Notes: generated from the letters alone by a model not told the origin. Positions 15,149 to 24,927 are shown, counted from the first letter of the stretch. The stretch is DNA of 64,000 bases from Duganella sp. 1224 (GCF_013408245.1 NZ_JACBYS010000001.1:496001-560000); one strand, 5' to 3'. Translations and numbers: made by a program.

Positions 15149-16114
15149 ATGGCTGAAGAGGGCTTGCGGCCGATTATCGTCAAACGCATCAAGAAGGGCG
15201 GCGGCGGCCACCATGGCGGCGCCTGGAAGATCGCCTATGCCGACTTCGTGACGGCGATGATGGCGTTCTTCCTGCTGATGTGGCTGCTGGGCTCGACCAC
15301 CAAGGGCGATCTCAACGGCATTTCCGAGTACTTCAAGACACCGCTCAAGGTGGCCATGTCGGGCGGCTCGGGCAGCGGCGACAGCTCGTCCCTGATCAAG
15401 GGCGGCGGCAAGGACCTGACCCGCACCGACGGCCAGGTCAAGGCCAGCGACGATCCGCAAGTCAAGAAGACGTATAACCTGACCGCCGCCAAGGCGGCGC
15501 TGGAGGCCGAGGAAAACCAGCGCCTGCAGGCGCTCAAGGCGCGCATCGAGAACAAGATCGACGCCAACCCGCTGCTGAAGAAATACAAGGAACAGCTGCT
15601 GCTGGACATCACCAGCGAGGGCCTGCGGATCCAGATCGTCGACGAGAAGAACCGGCCGATGTTCGCGCTGGCCAAGGCCGAGCTGCAGCCGTACACCAAG
15701 GACATCCTGCACGAGATCGGTTTCGTGCTGAACGACGTGCCCAACCGCATCACGCTGTCCGGCCACACCGACTCGACGCCGTACATGAGCGACGCCGGCT
15801 ACAGCAACTGGGAACTGTCGGCCGACCGCGCCAACGCCTCGCGCCGCGAGCTGATCGTCGGCGGCATGCAGGATGCCAAGGTGTTGCGGGTGGTCGGGCT
15901 GGCCTCGGCCATCAACCTCGACAAGGCCGACCCGTTCAATCCGATCAACCGCCGCATCAGCATCGTGGTGATGAACAAGCGCGCCGAGGACAATGTGCTG
16001 CGCGACGGCCGCAAGGTCGAGGTCGGCGACGCCGAGGACGCGGCCGAGGTCGGCGCGGCGCTGGGCGCCAGCCCGGCCGCCGCCGCGCCGGCCGGGCCGC
16101 CGGTCCGCAAATAA
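15149..16114 (+). CDS. motB: Flagellar motor protein MotB
   Basis: A 321-residue stator partner of MotA. The single transmembrane helix AYADFVTAMMAFFLLMWLLG (residues 29-48) holds the essential proton-carrying aspartate in the ADF motif. The C-terminal OmpA-like peptidoglycan-binding domain (about 165-290) contains LSGHTDSTPY and NWELSADRANASRREL. A Pro/Ala tail ends the protein. The N-terminal basic RPIIVKRIKKGGGGHHGGAWK is typical of MotB. It lies in the same unit as motA and the CheZ-like gene 27 bp downstream. Confidence 0.95.
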   Translation: MAEEGLRPIIVKRIKKGGGGHHGGAWKIAYADFVTAMMAFFLLMWLLGSTTKGDLNGISEYFKTPLKVAMSGGSGSGDSSSLIKGGGKDLTRTDGQVKASDDPQVKKTYNLTAAKAALEAEENQRLQALKARIENKIDANPLLKKYKEQLLLDITSEGLRIQIVDEKNRPMFALAKAELQPYTKDILHEIGFVLNDVPNRITLSGHTDSTPYMSDAGYSNWELSADRANASRRELIVGGMQDAKVLRVVGLASAINLDKADPFNPINRRISIVVMNKRAEDNVLRDGRKVEVGDAEDAAEVGAALGASPAAAAPAGPPVRK

Positions 16115-16141
16115 GCTAGCAGAAGTAAGAACGAGACTGTT

Positions 16142-16690
16142 ATGACGAGAAAAAAAATTCTGGGTTCCCACGTCAAGCGCCTGCTGTCCGGCGTGTCTGA
16201 CCACGGTCGCCGGCACCTGACCGAAGTCGAGACCGACCTGATCCAGACCGGCCTGCTGCTGGAGGAGGCGATCGAAAAGCTGTCCTACAACTTCATGGCC
16301 ATCCACCAGACGGTGGAGGCGGAGCAGGCCACCATCCAGCTGCTGCTGGATGGCGGCACCGCCACCCCCGAGCAGCGCGCCCAGCTGGAGGCGTTGCAGG
16401 GCCAGGTGGGCGGCTATGTCAACGCCGCCATCACCAGCCTGCAGTTCCAGGACATGACCAGCCAGCTGCTGGACCGCACGCTGAAGCGCGTGACCGGCCT
16501 GCGCGAGTTCCTCGGCACGCTGGGCGCGCATGGCGCCGAGATGCTGCCCGAGAGCGACAACGAACAGATCGTCGAGCTGCTCGGCAAGGTCAGCATGGCG
16601 CTGGCGATCCAGAGCCTGGAGCTGCGCAGCGTGCTGCGCAAGGCAGTCAGCCAGCAACACCTGGAAAGCGGCGACATCGAGCTGTTTTAA
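16142..16690 (+). CDS. CheZ-like chemotaxis phosphatase
   Basis: A 182-residue, mostly helical protein. The segment LQFQDMTSQLLDRTLKRV carries D104 and Q108 in the D-x-T-x-Q spacing that in E. coli CheZ (D143/Q147) positions water and magnesium for CheY-P dephosphorylation. Helices before it could form the CheZ hairpin. The classical CheZ C-terminal CheY-binding peptide is not obvious; the end reads LESGDIELF. It lies between motB and the first cheY, 35 bp apart. Since no other cheZ is found after the second cheY, this is the probable phosphatase of the system. Clearly shorter than E. coli CheZ (214 residues). Confidence 0.7.
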   Translation: MTRKKILGSHVKRLLSGVSDHGRRHLTEVETDLIQTGLLLEEAIEKLSYNFMAIHQTVEAEQATIQLLLDGGTATPEQRAQLEALQGQVGGYVNAAITSLQFQDMTSQLLDRTLKRVTGLREFLGTLGAHGAEMLPESDNEQIVELLGKVSMALAIQSLELRSVLRKAVSQQHLESGDIELF

Positions 16691-16725
16691 CCACCCAACA
16701 AACGTGATTTACAAGAGAGAACAAG

Positions 16726-17091
16726 ATGGCCAAGACTATACTTGCAGTTGATGATTCCAGCTCCCTGCGCCAGATGGTGGCCTTCAGCCTGAAGGCTGCC
16801 GGCTACCAGGTAGTCGAAGCGGTGGACGGCCAGGACGGCCTGGACAAGGCCAAGCTGCAGAACGTCGACCTGGTGCTGACCGACCAGAACATGCCGCGCA
16901 TGGATGGCCTGCAGCTGATCAAGCTGCTGCGCGAGCTGCCCAGCTACGCCAAGACCCCGATCCTGATGCTGACCACCGAATCGTCCGACGAGATGAAAGC
17001 CAAGGGCCGCGCCGCCGGCGCCAACGGCTGGCTGGTCAAGCCCTTCGATCCACAGCGGCTGATCGAGGTAGTCAAGAAAGTCATCGGCTGA
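16726..17091 (+). CDS. CheY-like response regulator (first copy)
   Basis: A 121-residue single receiver domain. The acidic pocket is D9/D10 (AVDDSS), the phosphorylation site is D53 (VLTDQNMPRMDG), the switch Thr is in LMLTTESSDE and the lysine is in GWLVKPFD. It has no output domain, so it acts by protein contact. It lies directly before cheA (42 bp) and differs clearly from the second CheY at 24456. One copy may serve as a phosphate sink or regulate another process; the second copy is more like flagellar CheY. Confidence 0.9.
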   Translation: MAKTILAVDDSSSLRQMVAFSLKAAGYQVVEAVDGQDGLDKAKLQNVDLVLTDQNMPRMDGLQLIKLLRELPSYAKTPILMLTTESSDEMKAKGRAAGANGWLVKPFDPQRLIEVVKKVIG

Positions 17092-17133
17092 GAAGGCGGT
17101 CATGATGCGTAGCGAACGTAACGGAGTATCACC

Positions 17134-19326
17134 ATGACCATCGATATAAGCCAGTTTTATCAGGTCTTTTTCGATGAGGCCGAGGAACTGCTGGCTGAAA
17201 TGGAGCGGCTGCTGCTGGCCGTCGATGTGGACGCGCCCGACGCCGAGGATCTGAACGCGATCTTCCGCACCGCCCATTCGGTCAAGGGCGGCGCCTCGAC
17301 GTTCGGCGTGACCGACATGAGCGAGATCACGCACGTGCTGGAAACCCTGCTGGACCGCATCCGCAAGGGCGAGATGGCGCTGACCGCCGAGCACGTGGAC
17401 GCCTTCCTGGCCGCCAAGGACATCCTCAAGATGCAGCTGGACGGCCACCGCCTCGGCAGCGCGGTCGACCAGGACGCGGTCGGCGACGTGCGCATGATGC
17501 TGCAATCGCTGGCGCAGGACGTGCCGGTGGTGGCGCTGGCGCCGGTGGCGCCGGCCTACAACGCCGTCGAGACCAAGGTGGTCGACCACAGCGGCGGCCG
17601 CCGTTACCGGCTGGAGCTGCCGGCCATGCCGCACCGCGAGGTGCAGGCGCTGGGCGAGGAGCTGGGCCTGATGGGCCACGTGTCCATCACGCCGCTGGAC
17701 AAGGACCGCAACGCCATGGTGGTCACCACCCACGAAAGCCTGGACGACATCATCGCCATCTGCTCGTTCGTGCTGAACCCGGACGAGATGCAGGTGACCG
17801 AGCTGCCGGCGCTGGACGACGCGCAGGCGCACAAGGAAAAGGCCGCGCGCGACCAGGTCGAGGCCGACCTCGGCTACGGCTTCTTCGACACCACCGACCT
17901 GAAACCGGCCGCCGCCAGCGGCGACGGCTACGGCTTCTTCCAGCCGCTGGACGAGATCCGCGCCAACGCCACCGCCGCGGCCGAGGACGCCCAGGGCTAC
18001 GGCTTCTTCCAGCCGGTCGAACAGATCCGCGCCGCCGCCGGCATCGTCATCGAGACGCCGCCGCCGGAGGAAGAGAAGAAGGTCGTCAAGAAAGAGGAAA
18101 AAGAAAAGGAAAAGGCGCCCGCGCACGCCGGCGCCGAATCGTCGTCGATCCGGGTGTCGATCGAGAAGGTCGACCAGCTGATCAACCTGGTGGGCGAGCT
18201 GGTCATCACGCAGGCGATGATCGAGCAGCGCGTCGACACGCTCGACCCGATGGTGCACCAGCGCCTGCTCAACAGCGTCAGCCAGCTGACCCGCAACACC
18301 CGCGACCTGCAGGAAGCGGTGATGTCGATCCGCATGATGCCGATGGACTTCGTGTTCTCGCGCTTCCCGCGCATGGTGCGCGACCTGGCGCACAAGCTGG
18401 GCAAGAAGGTCGACTTCATCACCAACGGCGCCGCCACCGAGCTGGACAAGGGCCTGATCGAGCGCATCGTCGACCCGCTGACCCACCTGGTGCGCAACTC
18501 GATCGACCACGGCATCGAGATGCCCGAGGTGCGCCGCGCCGCCGGCAAGAGCGACGCCGGCCGGCTGTTCCTGTCGGCCTCGCACCAGGGCGGCAACATC
18601 ATCATCGAGGTGTCCGACGATGGCGGCGGCCTCAACCGCGAGAAGATCCTCGCCAAGGCGCAGCAGAACGGCCTGGCCGTCAGCGACAGCATGAGCGACG
18701 CCGAGGTCTGGCAGCTGATCTTCGCGCCCGGCTTCTCGACCGCCGAGGTGGTGACCGACGTCTCCGGCCGCGGCGTCGGCATGGACGTGGTCAAGCGCAA
18801 TATCGCCGCCATGGGCGGCGTGGTCGACATCCGCTCGGCCAAGGGTTTTGGCACCACCATCTCGATCTCGCTGCCGCTGACCTTGGCGATCCTGGATGGC
18901 ATGTCGATCCGCGTCGGCGACGAGATCTACATCTTGCCGCTGGGCTTTGTGATCGAGTCGCTGCAGCCGGCGCCCGAGGACGTCAAGGAAATCAGCGGCA
19001 AGGGCCGCGTCATCAAGGTGCGCGGCGAGTACCTGCCGCTGGTGCCGCTGTACCAGATGTTCGACATCGCGCCGCGCTTCACCGACCCCTGCCAGGGCAT
19101 CGTCATCATCGTCGAGACCGACGGCCGCAAGGCCGGCCTGTTCGTCGACGACCTGGTCGGCCAGCAGCAGGTGGTGGTCAAGAACCTCGAATCCAATTAC
19201 CGCAAGGTAGCCGGCATTTCCGGCGCGACCATCCTGGGCGACGGCGGCGTTTCGCTGATCCTGGACGTGGCCGCGCTGATACGCTCGTCGCGCCAGCTGG
19301 CCGACGAATCGATTTTTTCTTCATAG
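17134..19326 (+). CDS. cheA: Chemotaxis histidine kinase CheA
   Basis: A 730-residue kinase that phosphorylates CheY and CheB. Domains in order: HPt (1-105, phosphorylated H48 in TAHSVKGGAS), a linker/P2 region to about 335, the P3 dimerisation helices (SIRVSIEKVDQLINLVGEL), the P4 HATPase (LVRNSIDHGIE N box; SDDGGGLNREKI; GRGVGMDVVK), and the P5 CheW-like domain (from about 590). The linker holds three copies of a YGFF motif at about residues 247, 267 and 289, two in a near-repeat GYGFFQP(L/V)-(D/E)-x-IR. A charged EEEKKVVKKEEKEKEK stretch follows. Mid-operon between cheY and cheW. Confidence 0.96.
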   Translation: MTIDISQFYQVFFDEAEELLAEMERLLLAVDVDAPDAEDLNAIFRTAHSVKGGASTFGVTDMSEITHVLETLLDRIRKGEMALTAEHVDAFLAAKDILKMQLDGHRLGSAVDQDAVGDVRMMLQSLAQDVPVVALAPVAPAYNAVETKVVDHSGGRRYRLELPAMPHREVQALGEELGLMGHVSITPLDKDRNAMVVTTHESLDDIIAICSFVLNPDEMQVTELPALDDAQAHKEKAARDQVEADLGYGFFDTTDLKPAAASGDGYGFFQPLDEIRANATAAAEDAQGYGFFQPVEQIRAAAGIVIETPPPEEEKKVVKKEEKEKEKAPAHAGAESSSIRVSIEKVDQLINLVGELVITQAMIEQRVDTLDPMVHQRLLNSVSQLTRNTRDLQEAVMSIRMMPMDFVFSRFPRMVRDLAHKLGKKVDFITNGAATELDKGLIERIVDPLTHLVRNSIDHGIEMPEVRRAAGKSDAGRLFLSASHQGGNIIIEVSDDGGGLNREKILAKAQQNGLAVSDSMSDAEVWQLIFAPGFSTAEVVTDVSGRGVGMDVVKRNIAAMGGVVDIRSAKGFGTTISISLPLTLAILDGMSIRVGDEIYILPLGFVIESLQPAPEDVKEISGKGRVIKVRGEYLPLVPLYQMFDIAPRFTDPCQGIVIIVETDGRKAGLFVDDLVGQQQVVVKNLESNYRKVAGISGATILGDGGVSLILDVAALIRSSRQLADESIFSS

Positions 19327-19335
19327 GGGGCCATC

Positions 19336-19833
19336 ATGGCAGAGATCCAATCCACCACCGCACACGCCAACGAGATCGCCGGCCACGAGTACCTGGCCTT
19401 CAAGCTTGGCTCGGAAGAGTACGGCATCGACATCCTCAAGGTGCAGGAAATCCGCGGCTACGAGGCGGTCACCCGCATCGCCAACGCGCCCGAGTTCATC
19501 AAGGGCGTGATCAACCTGCGCGGCATCATCATCCCGGTGGTCGACATGCGCATCAAGTTCCACCTGGGCGAGCCGGTGTATGACCAGTTCACCGTGGTGA
19601 TCATCCTCAACATCAGCGGCCGCATCGTCGGCATGGTGGTGGACTCGGTGTCGGACGTGACCACGCTGACGCCGGAACAGGTGAAGCCGGCGCCGGAAAT
19701 GGGCACCGCCTTCAGCAGCGATTACATGATCGGCCTTGGCACCATCGACGAGCGCATGCTGATCCTGGTGAATATCGACAAGCTGATGTCCAGCCCGGAA
19801 ATGGGCCTGATGGACCAGCTGGCGGCCGCTTAA
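19336..19833 (+). CDS. cheW: Chemotaxis coupling protein CheW
   Basis: A 165-residue adaptor that links chemoreceptors to CheA. The SH3-like double barrel is evident from EYLAFKLGSEEYGIDILKVQEI, the family core FIKGVINLRGIIIPVVDMR, and VGMVVDSVSDVTTL followed by GLGTIDERMLILVNIDKL. It begins 9 bp after the cheA stop with GGGGG-type spacing to its ATG and precedes the receptor gene. Confidence 0.96.
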   Translation: MAEIQSTTAHANEIAGHEYLAFKLGSEEYGIDILKVQEIRGYEAVTRIANAPEFIKGVINLRGIIIPVVDMRIKFHLGEPVYDQFTVVIILNISGRIVGMVVDSVSDVTTLTPEQVKPAPEMGTAFSSDYMIGLGTIDERMLILVNIDKLMSSPEMGLMDQLAAA

Positions 19834-19950
19834 CGCGCATCCCGCCCCGCCGGCGCCCCATCCCCGCGCCGGCTTCCGCAGCATCCGGACGTGTCCCAAA
19901 AAGAAGGACGCGCCGCCCACGACGACAGAGCACAGAAAGAGGGGAGTACC

Positions 19951-21702
19951 ATGAATTTACGCGACTTCAACATCGGCGCACGGCTGCGCATCGGCTTCGG
20001 CATCATCCTGCTGATCCTGGTGGTCATCGTGCTGATGACCAATTACCTTAACTACAGCAACAAGCAGCAGCTGACCCACGGGCTGGAAACCGCCACCGCC
20101 AAGAACCTGCAGGCCGACGTGATGAAGAGCGCGATGCTGGAAACCGGCATCGCCATGCGCAACATCGGCCTGCAGTCGGACGTCAGCCTGATGCAGAAAG
20201 AGGAACAGAAGGTCAAGGACCAGCGCGCCCGCTACGACAAGGCCATGGCCGACCTCAAGGCGCTTGGCCTGAACGACGCCGAGAAGCAGGTGCTGTCGCA
20301 GATCAGCGCGCTGGACGCCGACACCGACGCCGCCTTCCGCGACGCCATCGGCCAGATCCTGGCCTTCAACACCGAGGGCGGCGCCAAGGTCATCTCCGGC
20401 CGCATCGACCCGCTGAACACGCAGACGCTGGTGCTGATCAACAAGCTGGTGGCGATGCAGCGCGCCAACGCCGAGGACGTCATGGCCAGCTCGGTCAGCG
20501 CTGACCGCAGCCTGATGGTGGTGCTGTTCGTGCTGGGCGGCGTGGCGGTGGCGCTGGGCGTGCTGTGCGCGGCCGTCATCACGCGCTCGATCACGCTGCC
20601 GCTCTCGGGCGCGGTGGCGGTGGCGCAGAAGGTGGCCAGCGGCGAGCTGACCTCGCACGTGCAGGTCGAGGGCCGCGACGAAACCAGCGAACTGCTGCAG
20701 GCGCTCAAGGACATGAACGACAGCCTGGCCAAGACCGTTGGCGACGTGCGCGCCGGCACCGAGCTGATTTCGACCGCGTCGCAGGAGATCGCCTCGGGCA
20801 ACGCCGACCTGTCGGCCCGCACCGAGTCGCAGGCCAGCTCGCTGGAGGAGACGGCGTCGTCGATGGAGGAGCTGACCTCGACCGTCAAGCAGAACGCCGA
20901 CAACGCGCGCCAGGCCAACCAGCTGGCGGTGTCGGCATCGTCGGTGGCGGAGAAGGGCGGCACGGTGGTGTCGCAGGTGGTGCAGACCATGGGCTCGATC
21001 ACCGAGTCGTCGCGCAAGATCGCCGACATCATCTCGGTCATCGACGGCATCGCTTTCCAGACCAACATCCTGGCGCTGAACGCGGCTGTCGAGGCGGCGC
21101 GCGCCGGCGAGCAGGGGCGCGGTTTCGCGGTGGTGGCGTCCGAGGTGCGCAACCTGGCCCAGCGCTCGGCCGGCGCCGCCAAGGAGATCAAGGAACTGAT
21201 CACCGATTCGGTCGAAAAGGTCGACGCCGGCAGCAAGCTGGTGGACGAGGCTGGCCAGACCATGGACCTGATCGTGACGTCGATCCGCCAGGTGGCCGAC
21301 ATCATGGGCGAGATCACCGCCGCCACCCAGGAGCAGAGCAACGGCATCGAGGAAGTCAACCAGGCGATTTCGCAGATGGACGAGATGACGCAGCAGAACG
21401 CCGCGCTGGTGGAGGAAGCGGCGGCGGCGGCGGAAAGCATGCAGGAGCAGGCCGGGCTGCTGTCGCAGGCGGTCAGCATCTTCAAGCTGTCGCATGACGG
21501 CGGCGCGCGCCGCGCGCTGGCGCCGGCGCCGCGCGCCGCTGTCGTGGCCGCCGCCCCAGCGCCGAAGCCGGCGCCAGCGCCAGCCATCGCTGCCACGCCG
21601 CGTCCGGCGCCGCCGCCGGCCTCCAAGCCGGCCGCCAAGCCGGTCGCGCCGAAAAAAGCCGCACCGGCGTCCTCGGGCGCCGACGAGTGGGAAGAGTTTT
21701 AA
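19951..21702 (+). CDS. Methyl-accepting chemotaxis protein with C-terminal WEEF tether
   Basis: A 583-residue transmembrane receptor. [17 protein letters not shown] starts the first membrane helix (about 12-32). A four-helix-bundle periplasmic domain (about 35-190) and a second helix ([21 protein letters not shown]) follow. A HAMP domain (about 215-265) and the long signalling coiled coil come next, with the conserved hairpin tip [20 protein letters not shown] and [20 protein letters not shown]. The tail is an Ala/Pro/Lys linker ending DEWEEF, which fits the xWxxF pentapeptide tether for CheR and CheB. The ATG at 19951 has GGGGAG upstream. The ligand is unknown. Confidence 0.94.
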   Translation: MNLRDFNIGARLRIGFGIILLILVVIVLMTNYLNYSNKQQLTHGLETATAKNLQADVMKSAMLETGIAMRNIGLQSDVSLMQKEEQKVKDQRARYDKAMADLKALGLNDAEKQVLSQISALDADTDAAFRDAIGQILAFNTEGGAKVISGRIDPLNTQTLVLINKLVAMQRANAEDVMASSVSADRSLMVVLFVLGGVAVALGVLCAAVITRSITLPLSGAVAVAQKVASGELTSHVQVEGRDETSELLQALKDMNDSLAKTVGDVRAGTELISTASQEIASGNADLSARTESQASSLEETASSMEELTSTVKQNADNARQANQLAVSASSVAEKGGTVVSQVVQTMGSITESSRKIADIISVIDGIAFQTNILALNAAVEAARAGEQGRGFAVVASEVRNLAQRSAGAAKEIKELITDSVEKVDAGSKLVDEAGQTMDLIVTSIRQVADIMGEITAATQEQSNGIEEVNQAISQMDEMTQQNAALVEEAAAAAESMQEQAGLLSQAVSIFKLSHDGGARRALAPAPRAAVVAAAPAPKPAPAPAIAATPRPAPPPASKPAAKPVAPKKAAPASSGADEWEEF

Positions 21703-21766
21703 GCCGTCGCACCGCCGCACGCCGGTGTGACGGGCGTATCAGGCAACACGCGCAAAAAGGAATCAT

Positions 21767-22630
21767 ATGCCGCACAGCAAAGACACGGTCAAGGAATTTG
21801 ACTTCAACGCGCGCGACTTCGAACGGGTTCGCGGGCTGATCTACAAGCGCGCCGGCATCTCGCTGGCCGACAGCAAGCAGGAAATGGTCTACAGCCGCCT
21901 GGCGCGGCGCCTGCGCGCCACCGGCATCGACTCCTTCGCCAAATACCTGGACGAACTGGAAGCCGGCCGCCTGGGCGAGGAATGGGAGTCGTTTACCAAC
22001 GCGCTGACCACCAACCTGACCTCGTTCTTCCGCGAAGCCCACCACTTCCCGCTGCTGGCCGAGCACATCAAGGGCAAGCGCGAGCCGCTGACCATCTGGT
22101 GCTCCGCCAGCTCCACCGGCGAGGAACCGTACTCGATCGCCATGACGGTGTGCGAGGCCTTCAACACGCTGACGCCGAACTGCCAGATCGTCGCCACCGA
22201 CATCGACACCAACGTGCTGGCCCACGCCGCCAACGGCGTCTACACCATGGACCGGCTGGACAAGATGTCGCCCGAGCGCCAGCGCCGCTTCTTTTTGAAG
22301 GGCAAGGGGGAGCGCGAAGGGATGGCGCGCGTGCGTAATGAATTGCGTAATATGATAACGTTCAAGCAGTTGAACCTGCTGGCGGACAGCTGGCCGATCA
22401 GCGGCCAGTTCGACGCCATTTTCTGCCGCAACGTGATGATTTACTTTGACAAGGCCACCCAGCGCAAGATCCTGTCGCGCTTCGTGCCGCTGATGAAACC
22501 GGATGCGCTGCTGTTCGCCGGGCATTCGGAGAATTTCCTGTATGTCTCGGAGTCGTTGAAACTGCGCGGCAAAACCGTCTACGAACTGGACGACAACGCT
22601 GCGGCCCGCAAAACACCGCAACGCACATGA
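21767..22630 (+). CDS. cheR: Chemotaxis protein methyltransferase CheR
   Basis: A 287-residue SAM-dependent enzyme that methylates receptor glutamates. The N-terminal helical domain (about 10-85) contains FERVRGLIYKRAGISLAD. The catalytic domain shows LTTNLTSFFREAHHFPLLAE, the SAM motif WCSASSTGEEPYSIAM, ATDIDTNVLAHAANGVY and FCRNVMIYFDKATQ. It follows the receptor gene and precedes cheD with 9 bp between them. The WEEF tail of the upstream receptor is the likely docking site of its beta-subdomain. Confidence 0.96.
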   Translation: MPHSKDTVKEFDFNARDFERVRGLIYKRAGISLADSKQEMVYSRLARRLRATGIDSFAKYLDELEAGRLGEEWESFTNALTTNLTSFFREAHHFPLLAEHIKGKREPLTIWCSASSTGEEPYSIAMTVCEAFNTLTPNCQIVATDIDTNVLAHAANGVYTMDRLDKMSPERQRRFFLKGKGEREGMARVRNELRNMITFKQLNLLADSWPISGQFDAIFCRNVMIYFDKATQRKILSRFVPLMKPDALLFAGHSENFLYVSESLKLRGKTVYELDDNAAARKTPQRT

Positions 22631-22639
22631 GAATAAAAC

Positions 22640-23236
22640 ATGGACCTCGAACAATTTGCCACGAACGTTTATTACGATAGAACGTTCGACTGCCAGGCCG
22701 CCAAGATCCTGCCTGGCGAGTACTATCACACCAACAAGGACATGTTGATCGTGACGGTGCTGGGCTCGTGCGTGTCGGCCTGCATCCGCGACCGCACCAC
22801 CGGCCTGGGCGGCATGAACCATTTCATGCTGCCGGACGGCGGCGGCGACGGCAGCCCGGTGTCGGCCTCCGCGCGCTACGGCACCTACGCGATGGAGATC
22901 CTGATCAACGACCTGCTCAAGGCCGGCGCCAAGCGCGAAAATCTGGAAGCCAAGGTGTTTGGCGGCGGCGCGGTGCTGAAGGGCTTCACCGCCATCAACG
23001 TCGGCGAGCGCAACGCCGCCTTTGTGCTGAATTTTTTAAAAGTCGAGCGCATCCGCGTGGTGGCCGAGGACTTGAACGACATCTACCCGCGCAAGGTGTA
23101 TTTCTTCCCGCGCACCGGCAAGGTGCTGGTCAAGAAACTGATGCAAAGCCATAACGATACGCTGGTCAAGCGCGAAATCGAGTATGCCAGCCGCCTCAAG
23201 GTGGCGCCGGTGGCTGGCGATATCGATCTGTTCTAA
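22640..23236 (+). CDS. cheD: Chemoreceptor glutamine deamidase CheD
   Basis: A 198-residue enzyme that deamidates receptor glutamines to the glutamates CheR needs. The catalytic pair is C44 (VLGSCVSACIRD) and H61 (GLGGMNHFMLP); the Thr is in the SARYGTYAMEIL region. KVFGGGAVLKGF and GERNAAFV follow the family pattern. It lies between cheR and cheB, 18 bp before the latter. Confidence 0.95.
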   Translation: MDLEQFATNVYYDRTFDCQAAKILPGEYYHTNKDMLIVTVLGSCVSACIRDRTTGLGGMNHFMLPDGGGDGSPVSASARYGTYAMEILINDLLKAGAKRENLEAKVFGGGAVLKGFTAINVGERNAAFVLNFLKVERIRVVAEDLNDIYPRKVYFFPRTGKVLVKKLMQSHNDTLVKREIEYASRLKVAPVAGDIDLF

Positions 23237-23254
23237 ATAACAAGAAAGCCGAGT

Positions 23255-24331
23255 ATGAAGATCAAAGTCCTGGTGTGCGACGACTCCGCACTGATCCGCA
23301 GCGTCATGAGCGAGATCATCAATTCCCAACCTGACATGGAAGTGGTCGGCGTCGCGCCCGATCCGCTGGTCGCGCGCGAACTGATCAAGCAGACCAATCC
23401 GGACGTGCTGACGCTGGACGTCGAGATGCCGAAAATGGACGGCCTCGACTTCCTGGAGAAACTGATGCGCCTGCGGCCGATGCCGGTGCTGATGGTGTCC
23501 TCGCTGACCGAGCGCGGCTCGGAAATCACCATGCGCGCGCTGGAACTGGGCGCGGTCGATTTCGTCACCAAGCCGAAGATCTCGATCCAGGCCGGCATGC
23601 GCGAGTACACCGACCTGATCACCGACAAGATCCGCGCCGCTTCCAAGGCGCGGGTGCAGGCGCGCCGCCTGCCGCAGCCGGGCGCCGAGGGCCACGGCGC
23701 GGCGCCGCTGTCGGCGCTGCGCAACCCGCTGCTGTCGTCGGAAAAGCTGATCATCATCGGCGCCTCCACCGGCGGCACCGAGGCCATCCGCGAATTCCTG
23801 ATGCAGATGCCGTCCGACTGCCCGGGCATCCTGATCACCCAGCACATGCCGGAAGGCTTCACGCGCTCGTTCGCCAAGCGCCTGGATTCGCTGTGCAAGA
23901 TCTCGGTGCAGGAGGCGCAGGGCAACGAGCGCGTGCTGCCGGGCCACGCCTACATCGCGCCCGGCCACTCGCACCTGTACCTGACCCGCAGCGGCGCCAA
24001 CTACATGACCCGCATCGACCAGGCCGAGCCGGTCAACCGCCACCGGCCCTCGGTTGATGTGCTGTTCCGTTCCGCCGCGCAAGCCGCCGGTAAAAACGCG
24101 GTTGGTGTTATCCTGACCGGCATGGGCAAGGACGGCGCGGCCGGCATGCTGGAGATGCGCAACGCCGGGGCGTATAATTTTGCTCAGGACGAGGCCAGCT
24201 GCGTGGTGTTCGGCATGCCGCGCGAGGCGATCGCGGTGGGCGCGGCGCACGAAGTCGGTGCACTGCAGGCGCTGCCGGGCATGGTGCTCGGCTACCTGGC
24301 ACAACATGGCATGCGCGCCTTGCGTGTTTAA
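23255..24331 (+). CDS. cheB: Chemotaxis response regulator protein-glutamate methylesterase CheB
   Basis: A 358-residue two-domain enzyme for adaptation. The receiver domain has D9/D10 and phospho-acceptor D55 ([11 protein letters not shown]). The methylesterase domain carries the Ser nucleophile S171 in [12 protein letters not shown], the His in [10 protein letters not shown] and the Asp in [10 protein letters not shown]. Phosphorylation by CheA relieves inhibition of the esterase. Its gene closes the cheR-cheD-cheB set; a 124-bp gap precedes the second cheY. Confidence 0.97.
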   Translation: MKIKVLVCDDSALIRSVMSEIINSQPDMEVVGVAPDPLVARELIKQTNPDVLTLDVEMPKMDGLDFLEKLMRLRPMPVLMVSSLTERGSEITMRALELGAVDFVTKPKISIQAGMREYTDLITDKIRAASKARVQARRLPQPGAEGHGAAPLSALRNPLLSSEKLIIIGASTGGTEAIREFLMQMPSDCPGILITQHMPEGFTRSFAKRLDSLCKISVQEAQGNERVLPGHAYIAPGHSHLYLTRSGANYMTRIDQAEPVNRHRPSVDVLFRSAAQAAGKNAVGVILTGMGKDGAAGMLEMRNAGAYNFAQDEASCVVFGMPREAIAVGAAHEVGALQALPGMVLGYLAQHGMRALRV

Positions 24332-24390
24332 TTGTGCAACTGTGACGTTTTACTGCGACTTTGTTCGCCTTCAGGCAACGAAAATGCTAT

Positions 24391-24416
24391 CCTACAACTT
24401 AATGCCAAATTGTAGG
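24391..24416. promoter_or_regulatory. Inverted repeat CCTACAA-N12-TTGTAGG upstream of the second cheY
   Basis: Perfect 7-bp arms around a 12-base spacer lie 40 bp before the start of the second cheY, within the only sizeable gap of the che cluster. It may be an operator or a leader hairpin, and suggests the second cheY can be controlled separately. Confidence 0.3.
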
Positions 24417-24455
24417 CACTATTAACAACCGCGTAGAGAATCAACGGAGCAATTC

Positions 24456-24845
24456 ATGGCTGATCCAAAGATGAAATTTTTAGTTGTTGACGATTTTTCG
24501 ACGATGCGTCGCATCGTCCGGAATCTGTTAAAAGAACTGGGTTATGCCAATGTCGACGAGGCAGAGGACGGCGTGATGGCGCTGGCCAAGCTGCGTGCCG
24601 AGCAGTTCGACTTCGTCGTGTCCGACTGGAACATGCCGAACATGGACGGTCTGACGATGTTGCAGAACATCCGTGCCGACCCCGCGCTGGCCAAGCTGCC
24701 GGTGCTGATGGTGACCGCGGAAGCCAAGAAGGAAAACATCATCGCGGCGGCCCAGGCCGGTGCCAATGGTTATGTGGTGAAGCCGTTCACCGCCGCTACG
24801 CTGGACGAAAAACTCAACAAGATCTTCGAAAAACTCGGGGCTTGA
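24456..24845 (+). CDS. cheY: Chemotaxis response regulator CheY (second copy)
   Basis: A 129-residue receiver domain close to flagellar CheY of enterobacteria: [20 protein letters not shown] at the start, phospho-acceptor D57 ([12 protein letters not shown]), Thr and Ala in [12 protein letters not shown], and K in [12 protein letters not shown]. When phosphorylated it binds the motor switch FliM. In many proteobacteria cheZ follows directly; here a palindromic repeat and an EAL/HDOD gene follow instead. Confidence 0.95.
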   Translation: MADPKMKFLVVDDFSTMRRIVRNLLKELGYANVDEAEDGVMALAKLRAEQFDFVVSDWNMPNMDGLTMLQNIRADPALAKLPVLMVTAEAKKENIIAAAQAGANGYVVKPFTAATLDEKLNKIFEKLGA

Positions 24846-24899
24846 TGTAAAGAAGTGGCTGCAAGCGGCACCCGTACACCCCGCACACCGCTGCGGCCA

Positions 24900-24927
24900 G
24901 GGTCTGACCCCGTACGGGGTCAGACCC
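24900..24927. repeat. 28-bp perfect palindrome of the GGGTCTGACCCC family
   Basis: GGGTCTGACCCC, GTAC and GGGGTCAGACCC form one uninterrupted palindrome between the second cheY and the EAL/HDOD gene. It shares its core with the repeat at 11903-11932. It might act as a hairpin at the 3' end of the che transcript. Confidence 0.85.

Noticed and set aside
16687..18585. 632-codon open frame antisense to cheY and cheA
   Set aside because: Same compositional artefact; cheY and cheA are complete with all catalytic motifs.
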